Program-made: the position numbers and the translations under genes
Assembly: GCF_014084125.1 (NCBI RefSeq)
Contig: NZ_CP048405.1
Coordinates: 7,440,001-7,504,000 of the forward strand
Reading direction: 5' to 3'
From: Streptacidiphilus sp. PB12-B1b
GTDB lineage: Bacteria > Actinomycetota > Actinomycetes > Streptomycetales > Streptomycetaceae
Length of the DNA stretch: 64,000 nucleotides
In this document: piece by piece, positions 39,720 to 48,871 of the stretch
Numbering within the stretch: position 1 is the stretch's first letter
Layout of the letters: every line of letters starts with the position of its first letter
Notes under the pieces: model-generated
Told to the model about the DNA's origin: nothing
The model's database searches: none
Seen by the model: the letters and a program-made list of their open reading frames with translations, nothing else

Positions 39720-40706
39720 TCAGCGTCTGCGCAGGGCGCGGGCCAGCAGCACCGCGCCGCCGACCAGCGCGACCCCGCCGCCGACCAGCCACGGCACCCG
39801 GCTGTACTCGGTCTCGGCGGACGGCGGCTCGCCCATCCGGCGCTCCGGCGCGCCCCAGCGGGCGGCGGCCCGGGAGCGGGCGCTGCGCGGCGGCAGGGCG
39901 GGACCGTAGCGGCCGCGCGGCGGCGCGTGGTCCACCTCCTCGGCGGAGCGGCCGACCATGCTGCGACGCAGCGCGGGCTCGTCCGGCCAGGGCTCGTCCA
40001 CGCCCTGCGGGCCGGTGCCGACGGACTCCTCGATCAGGAACATGTCCGGGGAGTCGATGTCGGACAGCTCGGAGAGGTCCGACAGCTCGGAGAGGTCGGA
40101 GAGCCCGGGGAAGTCGCCGAGGTCGCCGAGGTCGGGCAGCCCGTCCAGCTCCTGGAACAGCTGCGGGTCCTGCGGGGACTCGACGTCCAGCTCCACCACG
40201 AAGGTTGCGCAGAAACGATCCAGCAGGCGGCGCGAGGCGAGCACCACGGCCTGCGGGTCGATCTCCGCTATCCGGCCCTTGCCGCTGACGGCGCAGTCGA
40301 ACATGATGCGGCTGCGCTCCGCGCCCTCCTGCTCGCCCTCGCCGGTCTCGATCGGCAGCACGGCCACCCGCACCGTCCCGGCGACCTCGCCCTCGCCCAC
40401 CGCCTGCTGCGCGGCGACCGACACCAGCAGCCCGGGATCGTCGCCCGCGCCGTCGGGCCCGCCCTGCGCCGGAGGGGTCGGCGGTGCGTCGTCCGGTTCG
40501 AAGCGGAGCGTGCCCCGGTAGGTGATGGAGGAGCTGCCGATGCGCAGCTTCATGCGTCCGGCCAGAACCGAGCCGTCCGGACCGGCCTCCGGACCTGCCT
40601 CTTCGGCCGGGACGAACCCCGGCAGGCAGCGGACCAGCAGTTCGGGGCGGCGCAGCGACCGGCGGACGGTGTGCGGCGACAGCGGTACCTGAACCTCATG
40701 CTCCAT
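39720..40706 (-). CDS. Membrane-anchored SRPBCC (CoxG-like) family protein
   Basis: 328 residues. N-terminal ~190 form a START/SRPBCC lipid-binding-like fold (EHEVQVPLSPHTVRRSLRRPELLVRCLPG...GKGRIAEIDPQAVVLASRRLLDRFC). Then an acidic repeat region with DLGDLGD and DLSELSDLSELSD, an Arg/Pro linker and a C-terminal membrane helix (VPWLVGGGVALVGGAVLLA). Likely tail-anchored. TACGCT ends 8 nt before the ATG: leaderless. Confidence 0.82.
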   Translation of the reverse strand: MEHEVQVPLSPHTVRRSLRRPELLVRCLPGFVPAEEAGPEAGPDGSVLAGRMKLRIGSSSITYRGTLRFEPDDAPPTPPAQGGPDGAGDDPGLLVSVAAQQAVGEGEVAGTVRVAVLPIETGEGEQEGAERSRIMFDCAVSGKGRIAEIDPQAVVLASRRLLDRFCATFVVELDVESPQDPQLFQELDGLPDLGDLGDFPGLSDLSELSDLSELSDIDSPDMFLIEESVGTGPQGVDEPWPDEPALRRSMVGRSAEEVDHAPPRGRYGPALPPRSARSRAAARWGAPERRMGEPPSAETEYSRVPWLVGGGVALVGGAVLLARALRRR

Positions 40707-40829
40707 ACCTTGGGAGCGTACAGACCTGTGGGCATGGAAGGGACGTATGAGGAGCGGTGTTTTCTGCCGTCGGCGGCGCTGCCGCCGGCCGCGCGCCGCC
40801 CGTCCGCGCCGCCCGCCTCACCCCACGCC

Positions 40830-42572
40830 TCACCCCGGGCGCAGCAGGGTGGACGGCGCGGCGGCGCGGGTCGGCCTGCGGGTGTCGGCGAGGACGGCCG
40901 CGAGCCGCAGCGCGGCCTGGTCCAGGCCGGGCGCCTCGGGCAGGTCGGCCGGCAGGCACAGCCGGGGCGTGCTGCGGGCGGCGAGGATGAAGCCCCAGTC
41001 GGCGGGCCCGCCGCAGTCCGGCCCGGCCGGGACGGCGTAGTCCACCGTGCGCAGGCCGACCGCGCGGACCGAGGCGTCGGCGCTCCAGAAGCTCCCGGTC
41101 ACCGGCCCGGCGTGGACGGCCAGGCGCCCGCCGGGGGCCAGCAGCCGCTCGGCGAGGCCGTAGAACTCCTCGGTGTAGAACTTGCGGCCCTGGTCGAGGT
41201 CGGGATCGGGCAGGTCGGCGATGACCACGTCGTACCGCCTGCCGCGCCGGACGGCGGCCCGCAGCCAGTCGAAGGCGTCGGCGGTGCGGACCCGCACCCG
41301 GGGGTCGCTCAGCGCACGGCCGTTGAGCCGGGAGAGCACCGGGTCGGTTCGGGCCAGCCGCAGCACGGCCGGGTCCAGCTCGACCACGGTCACCTGCCGG
41401 ACGTCGGCGTGTCGCAGCACCTCGCGGACGGCCAGGCCGTCGCCGCCGCCGAGCACCAGCACCCGGGCGCGCGGACCGGTCATCGCGGGCTGGACCAGCG
41501 CGGCGTGGTAGCGGGCCTGGTCGTCGCCGCAGACCGCGATCCGGCCGCCGAGGTACAGCCGCAGCTCCTCGTCCTGCTGCTGCTCACCCTGCTGCTGCTG
41601 CTCACCCTGCCGCTGCTCGGCCTGCCCCTGCTCGGCGAGCGCGGCCGGGGCCAGGGCGGCCGGGCCGGAGGGCGCCGGTGCCAGCGCGGCCGGGCCGGGG
41701 CCGCGCGGCGGGTAGCCGTCGGCGGCGGAGCGCTGCGGCGGCACCCGCTCGCTGCCCGGCCCCGGGCCCGGCCCCGGCCCTGGGCCGGTCAGCACGACCT
41801 CCTGGTAGCGGCTCTGGCTGCTGAAGCGGACCGGCGCGCCGTACAGCGCCTGCCGGGCGGCGCGCTCGAACGCCCCGGTCAGCGCGGCGGAGACGGCCAG
41901 CAGTAGCAGGACCACCCCGCACAGGCTCCACAGCAGCGGCCGCAGCCGCCGCGGCGGCTCCTCCCGGAACAGCCACAGCACGACCGCCCCGCCGGCGACG
42001 GCGTTGATCCCGCCGGTGATCAGCGCGCCCTCGGCCTGGCCCAGGCAGGGCAGCAGCAGGAACGGGAAGGCCAGACCGCCGACGAGCGCGCCCACGTAGT
42101 CGGCGGCGAACAGGTCGGCCACGGCCCGGCCGGCGTCCTGCCGCCGGATCCGCTGGATCAGCGTCATCAGCAGCGGGATCTCGGCCCCGATCAGCACGCC
42201 GATGACGGTGGCGACGGCGACCAGGGCGACCCGGTAGTGGCCGAACCAGACGAAACAGCTGTACAGCAGCAGCACCGACAGCCCGCCGACGACCGCCAGC
42301 GCGCTCTCGACCACGGCGAAGGCGGTCGCCGGGCGGCGGGTGAAGCGCTTGGCCAGCAGCGAGCCGACGCCCATGGCGAAGACCATCACCGAGAGCACCA
42401 CCGACACCTGCGTCACCGAATCGCCGAGCAGGTAGCTGCCCAGCGCCACCAGTTCGAGCTCGTACACCAGTCCGCAGGCGGCGCAGACGAAGGCCGCCAG
42501 CAGCACCAGCCACCGGGCGGCCCGACCGCCGACGGCCTGGGTGACTGGGGGTGCTGCGGTTTGGCTGATCAC
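40830..42572 (-). CDS. Membrane-embedded spermidine synthase-like protein
   Basis: 580 residues. Seven or eight membrane helices (1-240) precede a polyamine aminopropyltransferase domain with the dcSAM-binding [18 protein letters not shown] (GGGDG at 375-379) and [11 protein letters not shown]. Between them, at about 263-336, lies a low-complexity insert of GPGPGP and Gln/Glu runs not expected in the family. These fusion proteins occur beside DUF2617 in streptomycetes; true aminopropyl transfer is not proven. Confidence 0.88.
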   Translation of the reverse strand: MISQTAAPPVTQAVGGRAARWLVLLAAFVCAACGLVYELELVALGSYLLGDSVTQVSVVLSVMVFAMGVGSLLAKRFTRRPATAFAVVESALAVVGGLSVLLLYSCFVWFGHYRVALVAVATVIGVLIGAEIPLLMTLIQRIRRQDAGRAVADLFAADYVGALVGGLAFPFLLLPCLGQAEGALITGGINAVAGGAVVLWLFREEPPRRLRPLLWSLCGVVLLLLAVSAALTGAFERAARQALYGAPVRFSSQSRYQEVVLTGPGPGPGPGPGSERVPPQRSAADGYPPRGPGPAALAPAPSGPAALAPAALAEQGQAEQRQGEQQQQGEQQQDEELRLYLGGRIAVCGDDQARYHAALVQPAMTGPRARVLVLGGGDGLAVREVLRHADVRQVTVVELDPAVLRLARTDPVLSRLNGRALSDPRVRVRTADAFDWLRAAVRRGRRYDVVIADLPDPDLDQGRKFYTEEFYGLAERLLAPGGRLAVHAGPVTGSFWSADASVRAVGLRTVDYAVPAGPDCGGPADWGFILAARSTPRLCLPADLPEAPGLDQAALRLAAVLADTRRPTRAAAPSTLLRPG

Positions 42573-42712
42573 ATATAAACGCTAGGCGACGTCAGGTCAC
42601 CAGCCCTTCCCCCGATGGGCTGAGCCGACGTCGCACGGTATTGACCCGTCGCTCAGGCGCGCTATTTGTCCGAACGTCCGCACGGCACTTCCGGAACCAG
42701 GTCGGCCATGTC

Positions 42713-43237
42713 TCAACCGCGCTCCGCTTCGCCTTCCCGGAGCCTGAGCGAGGACCGGGTGCACACCAGTCGCCCCTCCTGCGGATAGGCGTGCCAGGTG
42801 CGCCAGAACACCTCCCGCTCACCGCCGCCCGCGAGCAGTGCGGTGAAGGCATTCGGATCCCCGGGGAAGACCCCGGCCAGACCGTGCGGATGGTTCTCGA
42901 CCAGGGCCAGGAGTTCCTGCGCGCGCCGCGCGAAGCCCTCCTCCTGGAACGATTCCACCTGGGCGGCGAATTCGTACTCCCAGCCGTGGACGCACTCGGC
43001 GACCCGGGCCGGCAGCGGGGTGCGCCGGCCGGGCAGGCAGGCGACGGTCTCCGAGCACTCCTCCTCGCCCGACCCCAGGATCACCTGGTGCGAGGCTCCG
43101 AGCAGGCGGAGTTGGAGATCGGTCGGGCCGATCCTCAGGTCCAGGACGGCGAGTGCGGGCAGCTGGCCGCCGCCGAGGCACCACGCCAGATCCCCGGCGC
43201 GGGTGTCGGTGTAAGTCGTCTGAAGCGTGGTGAGCAT
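42713..43237 (-). CDS. DUF2617 family protein
   Basis: 174 residues from the ATG at 43235-43237 (GGAG ~8 nt upstream). Begins MLTTLQTTYTDTRAGDLAWCLG; contains ECVHGWEYEFAAQVESF and VFPGDPNAFTALLA. Function unknown; usually adjacent to the membrane spermidine synthase, as here. A hairpin AGCCC/GGGCT at 42602-42621 lies in the gap to the synthase gene. Confidence 0.9.
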   Translation of the reverse strand: MLTTLQTTYTDTRAGDLAWCLGGGQLPALAVLDLRIGPTDLQLRLLGASHQVILGSGEEECSETVACLPGRRTPLPARVAECVHGWEYEFAAQVESFQEEGFARRAQELLALVENHPHGLAGVFPGDPNAFTALLAGGGEREVFWRTWHAYPQEGRLVCTRSSLRLREGEAERG

Positions 43238-43636
43238 TCGTGGCTCCGCGTACTTGGGTCGCTCGACGGCGCCGAGGAGGGCGTCCGTCCACCGGCTGCG
43301 GGCGCAGCTGTCAGTGGACGCGACTGCCTTACGGCGGAGTGACTTTCGGGGACTCAGGAAGCAGGGAAGCACGAATAATCCGCGCTTGTTGAGCATTTAC
43401 CCAACTTCCCCGCGGAGCCATCATTCCCTGGCTGATTGCCTCGCGCCCGGGCCGGGCCGTCCGCCCGTTCTGCACAGTGACATGTCAAAACAGGCCCGGA
43501 GTAGGGAAGGAACACGTCCCACCGGCCACGGCGATTCCGACGCCGCTCACTGACACATGCCGCAGGCATTGCCAGAAGGCACTATCCGTACCGAAGTTCA
43601 CCCCTGCGGGGGTCACTCGCACGGTAGGCGACCGCG
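43238..43636. other. Gene-free region between DUF2617 and the zinc ABC operon
   Basis: 399 bp. Contains a perfect palindrome TGACATGTCA at 43478-43487, a hairpin ACCCC-TG-CGGGGGT near 43602-43615, and AT-richer DNA around 43375-43400. Frames here lack ribosome sites and family resemblance. Confidence 0.5.
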
Positions 43637-44479
43637 TCAATGCGCGGAAGCCGCGACACCCTTCCGGGTAAGTCCGGACAGCGCCCAGGCCAGCGCGTAG
43701 ACGGCGGTGGCCGCGGCCATGATGGAGAAGCTCGGCGGCAGGCTGGTGAAGGTCGCGCTCAGGGCCAGCCCGATCCACATCTCCGCCACCGCCAGTCCGG
43801 CCGACAACGCCAGCCCCGGGTACGGCCGGTCGGTCAGCCGCAGCGCCGCACCGGCCGGGGCCGCCAGCAGGCCGAGCAGCAGCAGCGAGCCCACCGCCTG
43901 CGTCGCCTCCCCCGCGCAGGCGCCGACCAGCGCCAGGAAGCCCAGCCCCAGCAGCTTCACCGGCACCCCGCGCGCCGCCGCGACCGCCTCGTCCAGCGTG
44001 GCGAACAGCAGCGGACGGGCGATCAGCAGCAGCACGGCGGTGATGCCCGCCGCGATCAGGACGGCCACCAGGGTCTGCCCGCCGCTCAGCCCGAAGATCG
44101 AGCCGAACAGCACGCTGGTACCGGCGTTGCCGACGTCCGAGCCGCTGCGCGAGGTGGTGTACAGCGTCAGGAAGAAAGCGCCCAGGCCGAGGATCCAGGC
44201 GAAGGAACTGCCGATGACCACGTCGTCCGCGCGCCCCCGGCGGCCGATCCCGGCCAGCAGCAGGCCGGCGCCGACGCAGCCGACGAACAGGCCGAGCCGC
44301 AGGTCCCACCCGGCGGCCAGGGCCGCCATCGCGCCGGTGAAGGCGACATGGCTGAGCGCGTCGCCGGTGAACACCTGGGCGCGCAGCACCAGGAAGTAGC
44401 CGACCAGGCCCGAGGCCAGGGCGATGAACGTCCCTGCCAGCAGGGCGTGGTGGAAGAAGTCCTGACTCCAGACGCTCAC
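43637..44479 (-). CDS. Zinc/manganese ABC transporter permease, second
   Basis: 280 residues from the GTG at 44477-44479. ABC-3 (ZnuB) family: eight hydrophobic segments, RAQVFTGDALSHVAFTGAMAA and AARGVPVKLLGLGFLALVGACAGEATQAVGSLL. Its start overlaps the first permease stop by four bases. Last gene of the zinc uptake operon. Confidence 0.9.
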   Translation of the reverse strand: MSVWSQDFFHHALLAGTFIALASGLVGYFLVLRAQVFTGDALSHVAFTGAMAALAAGWDLRLGLFVGCVGAGLLLAGIGRRGRADDVVIGSSFAWILGLGAFFLTLYTTSRSGSDVGNAGTSVLFGSIFGLSGGQTLVAVLIAAGITAVLLLIARPLLFATLDEAVAAARGVPVKLLGLGFLALVGACAGEATQAVGSLLLLGLLAAPAGAALRLTDRPYPGLALSAGLAVAEMWIGLALSATFTSLPPSFSIMAAATAVYALAWALSGLTRKGVAASAH

Positions 44480-45378
44480 GCGACCGCCCTCCCGGCGACG
44501 GCCCCCCGGACGCGGGCCCCACGGACGCGGGCTCCCCGCAGCCGGGTGGCGAGTTGGGCCAGCAGGTAGCCGGCGAAGGCGAAGCTGGTCACGAAGAACC
44601 CCAGCGGATAGGGCCAGTACCAGGCCGCGACCAGCCCCGCCCAGGTCACCGCGAAGCCGACGGCCAGGGTCAGCGCCAGGCTCAGCGCCGGGCGGGCGGT
44701 GAGCACCTGCGCGGTCGCCGCGGGCAGCACCAGCAGCGCGAAGACCAGCAGCGAGCCGGTGATCTGCGCGGCCTCCGCCGTCGCCGCGCCGAGCAGCAGC
44801 AGGAAGACGATCGACAGGGCCCGCACCGGCACCCCGCGCGCCGCCGCGACCTGCGGGTCCACCGAGGCGAACAGCAGCGGGCGTCCGATCAGGGCCAGCG
44901 CCGCCAACACGGCCGCGCCGACCAGCACCAGTACCAGCACCTGGTCGGCGGTGATGCCCAGGAAGCTGCCGAACAGGATCGCCTCCGGGCCGCTCAACAG
45001 CCCCTTGTAGAGCGCGATGAACAGGAAGCCACAGGCCAGCAGGAAGGTCTGGACGACGCCGGTGGCCGCCGACTCCTCCGCCCCGGCGTCCCGGCCCTCG
45101 CGCCGCAGCAGCGCGATGACCAGGGCGGCGGCCAGGCAGAAGCCGAAGTAGCCGAAGCCGGTGCTGATCCCGGCGAGGGTGGCGAAGGAGGCGCCGGGAA
45201 AGGCCACCACGCCCAGGGTGTGCCCGGCGAAGGACTGTCGGCGCAGCACCATGAACCAGCCGATGGCCCCGGCGACCAGCGCGACCACCGCGCCCGCCCG
45301 GAAGGCGTTGACCATGAACGGGAACGACCACATCTGCTGGAAGTCGGCGACCGGGTTCCAGCTGAAAAATACCTGCAT
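44476..45378 (-). CDS. Zinc/manganese ABC transporter permease, first
   Basis: 300 residues. ABC-3 family: LRRQSFAGHTLGVVAFPGASFATL and AARGVPVRALSIVFLLLLGAATAEAAQITGSLLVFALLVLPAA. The C-terminal tail repeats GARVRGARVRGA. Two different permease genes imply a heterodimeric channel. Four nt after the ATPase stop. Confidence 0.9.
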   Translation of the reverse strand: MQVFFSWNPVADFQQMWSFPFMVNAFRAGAVVALVAGAIGWFMVLRRQSFAGHTLGVVAFPGASFATLAGISTGFGYFGFCLAAALVIALLRREGRDAGAEESAATGVVQTFLLACGFLFIALYKGLLSGPEAILFGSFLGITADQVLVLVLVGAAVLAALALIGRPLLFASVDPQVAAARGVPVRALSIVFLLLLGAATAEAAQITGSLLVFALLVLPAATAQVLTARPALSLALTLAVGFAVTWAGLVAAWYWPYPLGFFVTSFAFAGYLLAQLATRLRGARVRGARVRGAVAGRAVA

Positions 45379-45382
45379 GGCG

Positions 45383-46210
45383 TCACGCCTCCGGCTGGCC
45401 GACGACGACCAGCCGCCCGTCGGAGGTGCGCAGCACCTCGACCGGCGTTCCGTACAGGCGGCTCAGCGTGGCGGAGGTGACGACCTCCTCGGGGGAGCCG
45501 GAGACCGCGCCGCCCTCGGCGATGTACACCACCCGGTCCAGGTGGTGCAGGATCGGGTTGACGTCGTGCGCGACCATCATCACGGCCACGCCCTCCTGGT
45601 GGCAGATCCGGCCGATCAGCGCGGCGACGGCGCTCTGGTTGGGCAGGTCCAGGCTGTCCAGCGGCTCGTCCAGCAGCAGCACCGAGGGGCGGCGCACCAG
45701 CGCCTGCGCGATCAGCAGCCGCTGCTGCTCGCCGCCGGAGCACTCGCCGATCGGGCGGTGCGCGTAACCGCCCGCGCCGACCAGCTCGACCACCTCGTCG
45801 ATCCGCCGGGCCTGCTCCTTGCGCCGGCGGCTGCCGGGCAGCGGCACGCCCCAGCGGTCGCCCTCCAGGCCGAGCCGGACCAGGTCCACGCCGCGGATCC
45901 GCAGCCCGGCACCGAAGGAGCGGCGCTGCGGCAGGTAGCCGACCCGGTCGCCGCCCTGGCCGGGGCGCAGCCCGAGCACCCGGACCTCCCCCTCGGCGGC
46001 GGGCTGGACCCCCAGCAGGACCTTGATCAGGGTGGACTTGCCCACCCCGTTGGGGCCCAGCACGGCGACGAACTCGCCTGCCCGGACCGAGAGGTGGACA
46101 TGCGACCAGAGGGTGCGGCCGCCGACCCGGACGGCGGCGTCGCGCAGCTCCAGCACGGGGGTGGCTGCGGGGGTGGCGCTGCCGGGACCGGCAGTCTGGC
46201 TGATGGTCAT
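45383..46210 (-). CDS. Zinc/manganese ABC transporter ATPase
   Basis: 275 residues. Walker A LGPNGVGKSTLIKV, signature CSGGEQQRLLIAQAL, Walker B VLLLDEPLDSLD, switch His in VAHDVN. ZnuC-like. The ATG at 46208-46210 overlaps the stop of the binding-protein gene by four bases. Confidence 0.93.
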   Translation of the reverse strand: MTISQTAGPGSATPAATPVLELRDAAVRVGGRTLWSHVHLSVRAGEFVAVLGPNGVGKSTLIKVLLGVQPAAEGEVRVLGLRPGQGGDRVGYLPQRRSFGAGLRIRGVDLVRLGLEGDRWGVPLPGSRRRKEQARRIDEVVELVGAGGYAHRPIGECSGGEQQRLLIAQALVRRPSVLLLDEPLDSLDLPNQSAVAALIGRICHQEGVAVMMVAHDVNPILHHLDRVVYIAEGGAVSGSPEEVVTSATLSRLYGTPVEVLRTSDGRLVVVGQPEA

Positions 46211-47199
46211 CGGGCACCCGCCGCCTTCAGCGCCGCGGCGATCCCCTGCAGCTCGGTCACCTGCCACTGCTCGAAGGTGTCCCGGGCGGGGCTGAGCGTC
46301 TCGGTGACGGTGGCCACCGGTATGCCCTCCTGCCTGGCCAGGTCGACCTGGGCGATGACGTCGGGGGTGGAGTTCTGGGTGTTGTACACGTAGATCTTGA
46401 TCTGCTTCTCCCGGATCTGCCGGTCGATCAGGGTCTTGTCGGCGGCGGTGGGGTCGCTGCCCTCGCTCATCGCGTCCAGGAAGGTCTCCGGGGTGATCAG
46501 CTTCAGCCCCAGGCCCTCGGCCAGCGGCGTCACGATCGACTCGGAGGCGCCGATGGGCGTGCCCGCGTAGGCCGCCCGGATGCCCGCGACGGCCTGGTTG
46601 TAGGGCGCCAGCGTCTGCGTCTCGAAGACGCTCCGGCGCTGGTCGAAGTAGCTGGCGTCGGCGGGGTCGATCCGCTTGTAGTCGGCGGTGATCCGGGCGA
46701 TGACCTGCCGGACGTCGTCCGGCGAGTACCAGCGGTGCGGATTGCCGCCGGGCCGGACGCCGACCAGGTCGCCGACGTTCAGCTCGGTGCGGCCGCTGTC
46801 GGCGTTGGTGGCCAGCAGCTTGTCGGCCCAGCCGTCGTAGCCGACGCCGTTGACGATGGCCAGCTGCGCGGTGGTGAGGGTGCGGGCGTCGGCGGTGGTC
46901 GGCTCGTACGCGTGCGGGTCGGTGTCCGGGTTGCTGATGATGCTGGTGACCCGGGCGTGGGCGCCGCCGAGCTGGGCGGCGATGCTGCCCCAGAAGTTCT
47001 CCGCGGCCACCACCCGCACCACCCCGCCGCCCCCGGCCGCGTCGCCGGACGCCGCCCCGGCCGGGCCGACCGTGGCGCAGCCCGCGACCAGCCCGAGCGC
47101 CGCCACCCCGGCGGCCCCGGCCAGAGCGGTCCGGACGCGGGCGGTCCCGGCCAGGCGGCGGCGCCCTTCCGGGCGGTGCGGCGGTGCGGCAACGGTCAT
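46207..47199 (-). CDS. Zinc ABC transporter substrate-binding lipoprotein
   Basis: 330 residues. Lipoprotein signal with lipobox LVAG-Cys41, then a cluster A-I metal-binding fold: AAENFWGSIAAQLGG, the His of SNPDTDPHAYEP, GGNPHRWYSPDDV and the C-terminal YNTQNSTPDVIAQVDLA. No long His-rich zinc loop. First gene of the four-gene operon; two Zur-like boxes lie 50-100 bp upstream. Confidence 0.9.
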   Translation of the reverse strand: MTVAAPPHRPEGRRRLAGTARVRTALAGAAGVAALGLVAGCATVGPAGAASGDAAGGGGVVRVVAAENFWGSIAAQLGGAHARVTSIISNPDTDPHAYEPTTADARTLTTAQLAIVNGVGYDGWADKLLATNADSGRTELNVGDLVGVRPGGNPHRWYSPDDVRQVIARITADYKRIDPADASYFDQRRSVFETQTLAPYNQAVAGIRAAYAGTPIGASESIVTPLAEGLGLKLITPETFLDAMSEGSDPTAADKTLIDRQIREKQIKIYVYNTQNSTPDVIAQVDLARQEGIPVATVTETLSPARDTFEQWQVTELQGIAAALKAAGAR

Positions 47200-47249
47200 G
47201 GGGCGGGCTCTCCTCGGGGCCGGCGAAGCTGTACCCCACCCACGCTAGA

Positions 47250-47302
47250 TGAAAATGATTCCCACTCCTAGCCAGATCGGGTAGATATGAAAACCATCAC
47301 CA
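47250..47302. promoter_or_regulatory. Two Zur-box-like sites upstream of the zinc operon
   Basis: TGAAAATGATTCCCA (47250-47264) and TGAAAACCATCACCA (47288-47302) resemble the actinobacterial Zur box (TGAAAATGATTTTCA). Zur represses zinc importers when zinc is adequate. TAGCGT (minus strand, 47242-47247) is a possible -10. The second site is weaker. Confidence 0.65.
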
Positions 47303-47408
47303 TTTCGTAACCTCCCCCAGACCCTCGCGCTCCGGCGCCGCCGAACGTGCTTGCGACGCTTGATAACGTGAGCCGACGCCGAGTCGGCGGATACGTACGG
47401 GGGTGCGG

Positions 47409-48131
47409 ATGGCGATCGAGCTGCCCAGCGAGGTGGTGACCTTCCTGCAGTGCATCGGGGTCAACTGGCCCATGGTGAACGAGGACACCGTGCGCGAGTT
47501 CGCCGGCCACGTACGCACCTTCGCCTCCGACATCGAGGGCACCCACCAGCAGGCCACCGCCACCGTCAAGGCCATGGGCACGTCCTACCAGGCGAACTCC
47601 TACGACCTGCTGGTATCCAAGTGGGCCCACTTGTCCCAGGGCCACATGACCGACCTGCTCGGCGCCTGCGGCGCGCTGGCCACCGCGCTCGACGCGGGCG
47701 CCGACTACATCGTCACCATGAAGCTCAGCTGCATCGCCGAACTCACCGCCCTGGCGGTCTCCTTCGTCGCCGACCAGGCAGCAGCCGTGGCGACCCTCGG
47801 CCTCGCCGAAGCAGCCGAAGCCCTCATCGTCGAAGCAGCCGAACAGGCCGTCGACTACATGAAGCAGCTCCTCATCCAGTACATCATCGCCGAAGTCGTC
47901 GAAGCCGCCCTGACTCCGCTGCTCGGCGTCATCCAGAAAGCCGTCGCCGGCATGACCTACTCCGCCCTCGAGGACATGCTCGGCGTCTCCGGCAACGGCC
48001 CCGGCGACGGCTTCACCATCCACCCCGACGACCTGCGCGCCCACGCCAAGACCTTCGCCCAGCACGCCCAGGCCGTCCAAGGCCACGCCCAGACCTTCTC
48101 CGGCAGCATCGCGGGGCTGAGCTTCACATGA
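47409..48131 (+). CDS. WXG100-like carrier protein of a polymorphic toxin operon
   Basis: 240 residues from the ATG at 47409 (GGGGG 5 nt upstream). Mostly helical: ELPSEVVTFLQCIGVNWPMVNEDTVREFAGHV is the WXG100-like start seen in streptomycete type VII-associated proteins, followed by long Ala-rich amphipathic helices (AVSFVADQAAAVATLGLAEAAEALIVEAAEQ). No catalytic residues. The stop overlaps the next ATG by four bases (ATGA). Probably the export-targeting partner of the downstream toxin-like protein. Confidence 0.78.
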   Translation: MAIELPSEVVTFLQCIGVNWPMVNEDTVREFAGHVRTFASDIEGTHQQATATVKAMGTSYQANSYDLLVSKWAHLSQGHMTDLLGACGALATALDAGADYIVTMKLSCIAELTALAVSFVADQAAAVATLGLAEAAEALIVEAAEQAVDYMKQLLIQYIIAEVVEAALTPLLGVIQKAVAGMTYSALEDMLGVSGNGPGDGFTIHPDDLRAHAKTFAQHAQAVQGHAQTFSGSIAGLSFT

Positions 48132-48871
48132 GCGAAGAGATAGCCCGCGCCCTCGAAGACGCCGCCAGGAAAGCCGAACAGGGCCTCTCCCACGACTTCG
48201 CCGATGCCTACCACAGCATCCTCAAGGACACCGAGAAGAAGACCGGCCAAGTGGCCGACAACGCCGCCACCAACGAGGCCGACACCGTCGACAACCTCAC
48301 CAAATCCGCCGAAGGGAAAGCGGCGGGAGCAGGTTCAGATGAACTCACCCCCGGGCAGAGCGACGGCGAGGCAGGAACGCCACAGACACACAACGTCGGT
48401 CCTGGCGGGCCGGGAGTTCCTCCGGAAGGACCGCCCTGGCCCGCGGGGGACAACATAGCGGGCAGCGCACGCGGCAAGACTCTGCGCCCGGTCAACAAAA
48501 GGCACACCGTCTCCGGTGTGAAGGCCGGTCCCCCGAAAGCCGAGAACAGCCTTATTCTCCGGGGCCACGAGCAAGCGGTGAACGACGACATCGCGCAGAT
48601 CGCGGCTGGGAATGCACAATGGGACCCCGAGACCCAGCGCTACACGATCAACGGGAGAAGCTACGGCATTGAGCCGTCCGGCACCGTGTTCCCGGCATCG
48701 GGTGACGGGATCGTCAATCTGAGCCGGAACGAGTACTCGGCTCTGAAGGAGCTCATCAAGGCAGGGGGCGATCCGGCGAAAGTGATGGCTTTCACCAGAG
48801 CGCCGCACTTCGTCAATGACCCGCAATCCATCGCCACCGCACTGGCCCTCTTCAATCGGATCTTCGCGTGA
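48128..48871 (+). CDS. Putative type VII-exported toxin, unassigned C-terminal domain
   Basis: 247 residues. A helical, charged N-terminus (EEIARALEDAARKAEQGLSHDFADAYHSIL) and a Gly/Pro linker (~80-120) precede a compact C-terminal domain of ~125 residues containing GHEQAVNDDIAQIAAG, GRSYGIEPSGTVFPASGDGI and LSRNEYSALKELI. The N-terminal delivery / linker / C-terminal effector layout is that of polymorphic toxins, but I cannot assign the effector to a known family. It is sandwiched between the WXG100-like gene and a putative immunity gene, all overlapping. Confidence 0.6.
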   Translation: MSEEIARALEDAARKAEQGLSHDFADAYHSILKDTEKKTGQVADNAATNEADTVDNLTKSAEGKAAGAGSDELTPGQSDGEAGTPQTHNVGPGGPGVPPEGPPWPAGDNIAGSARGKTLRPVNKRHTVSGVKAGPPKAENSLILRGHEQAVNDDIAQIAAGNAQWDPETQRYTINGRSYGIEPSGTVFPASGDGIVNLSRNEYSALKELIKAGGDPAKVMAFTRAPHFVNDPQSIATALALFNRIFA

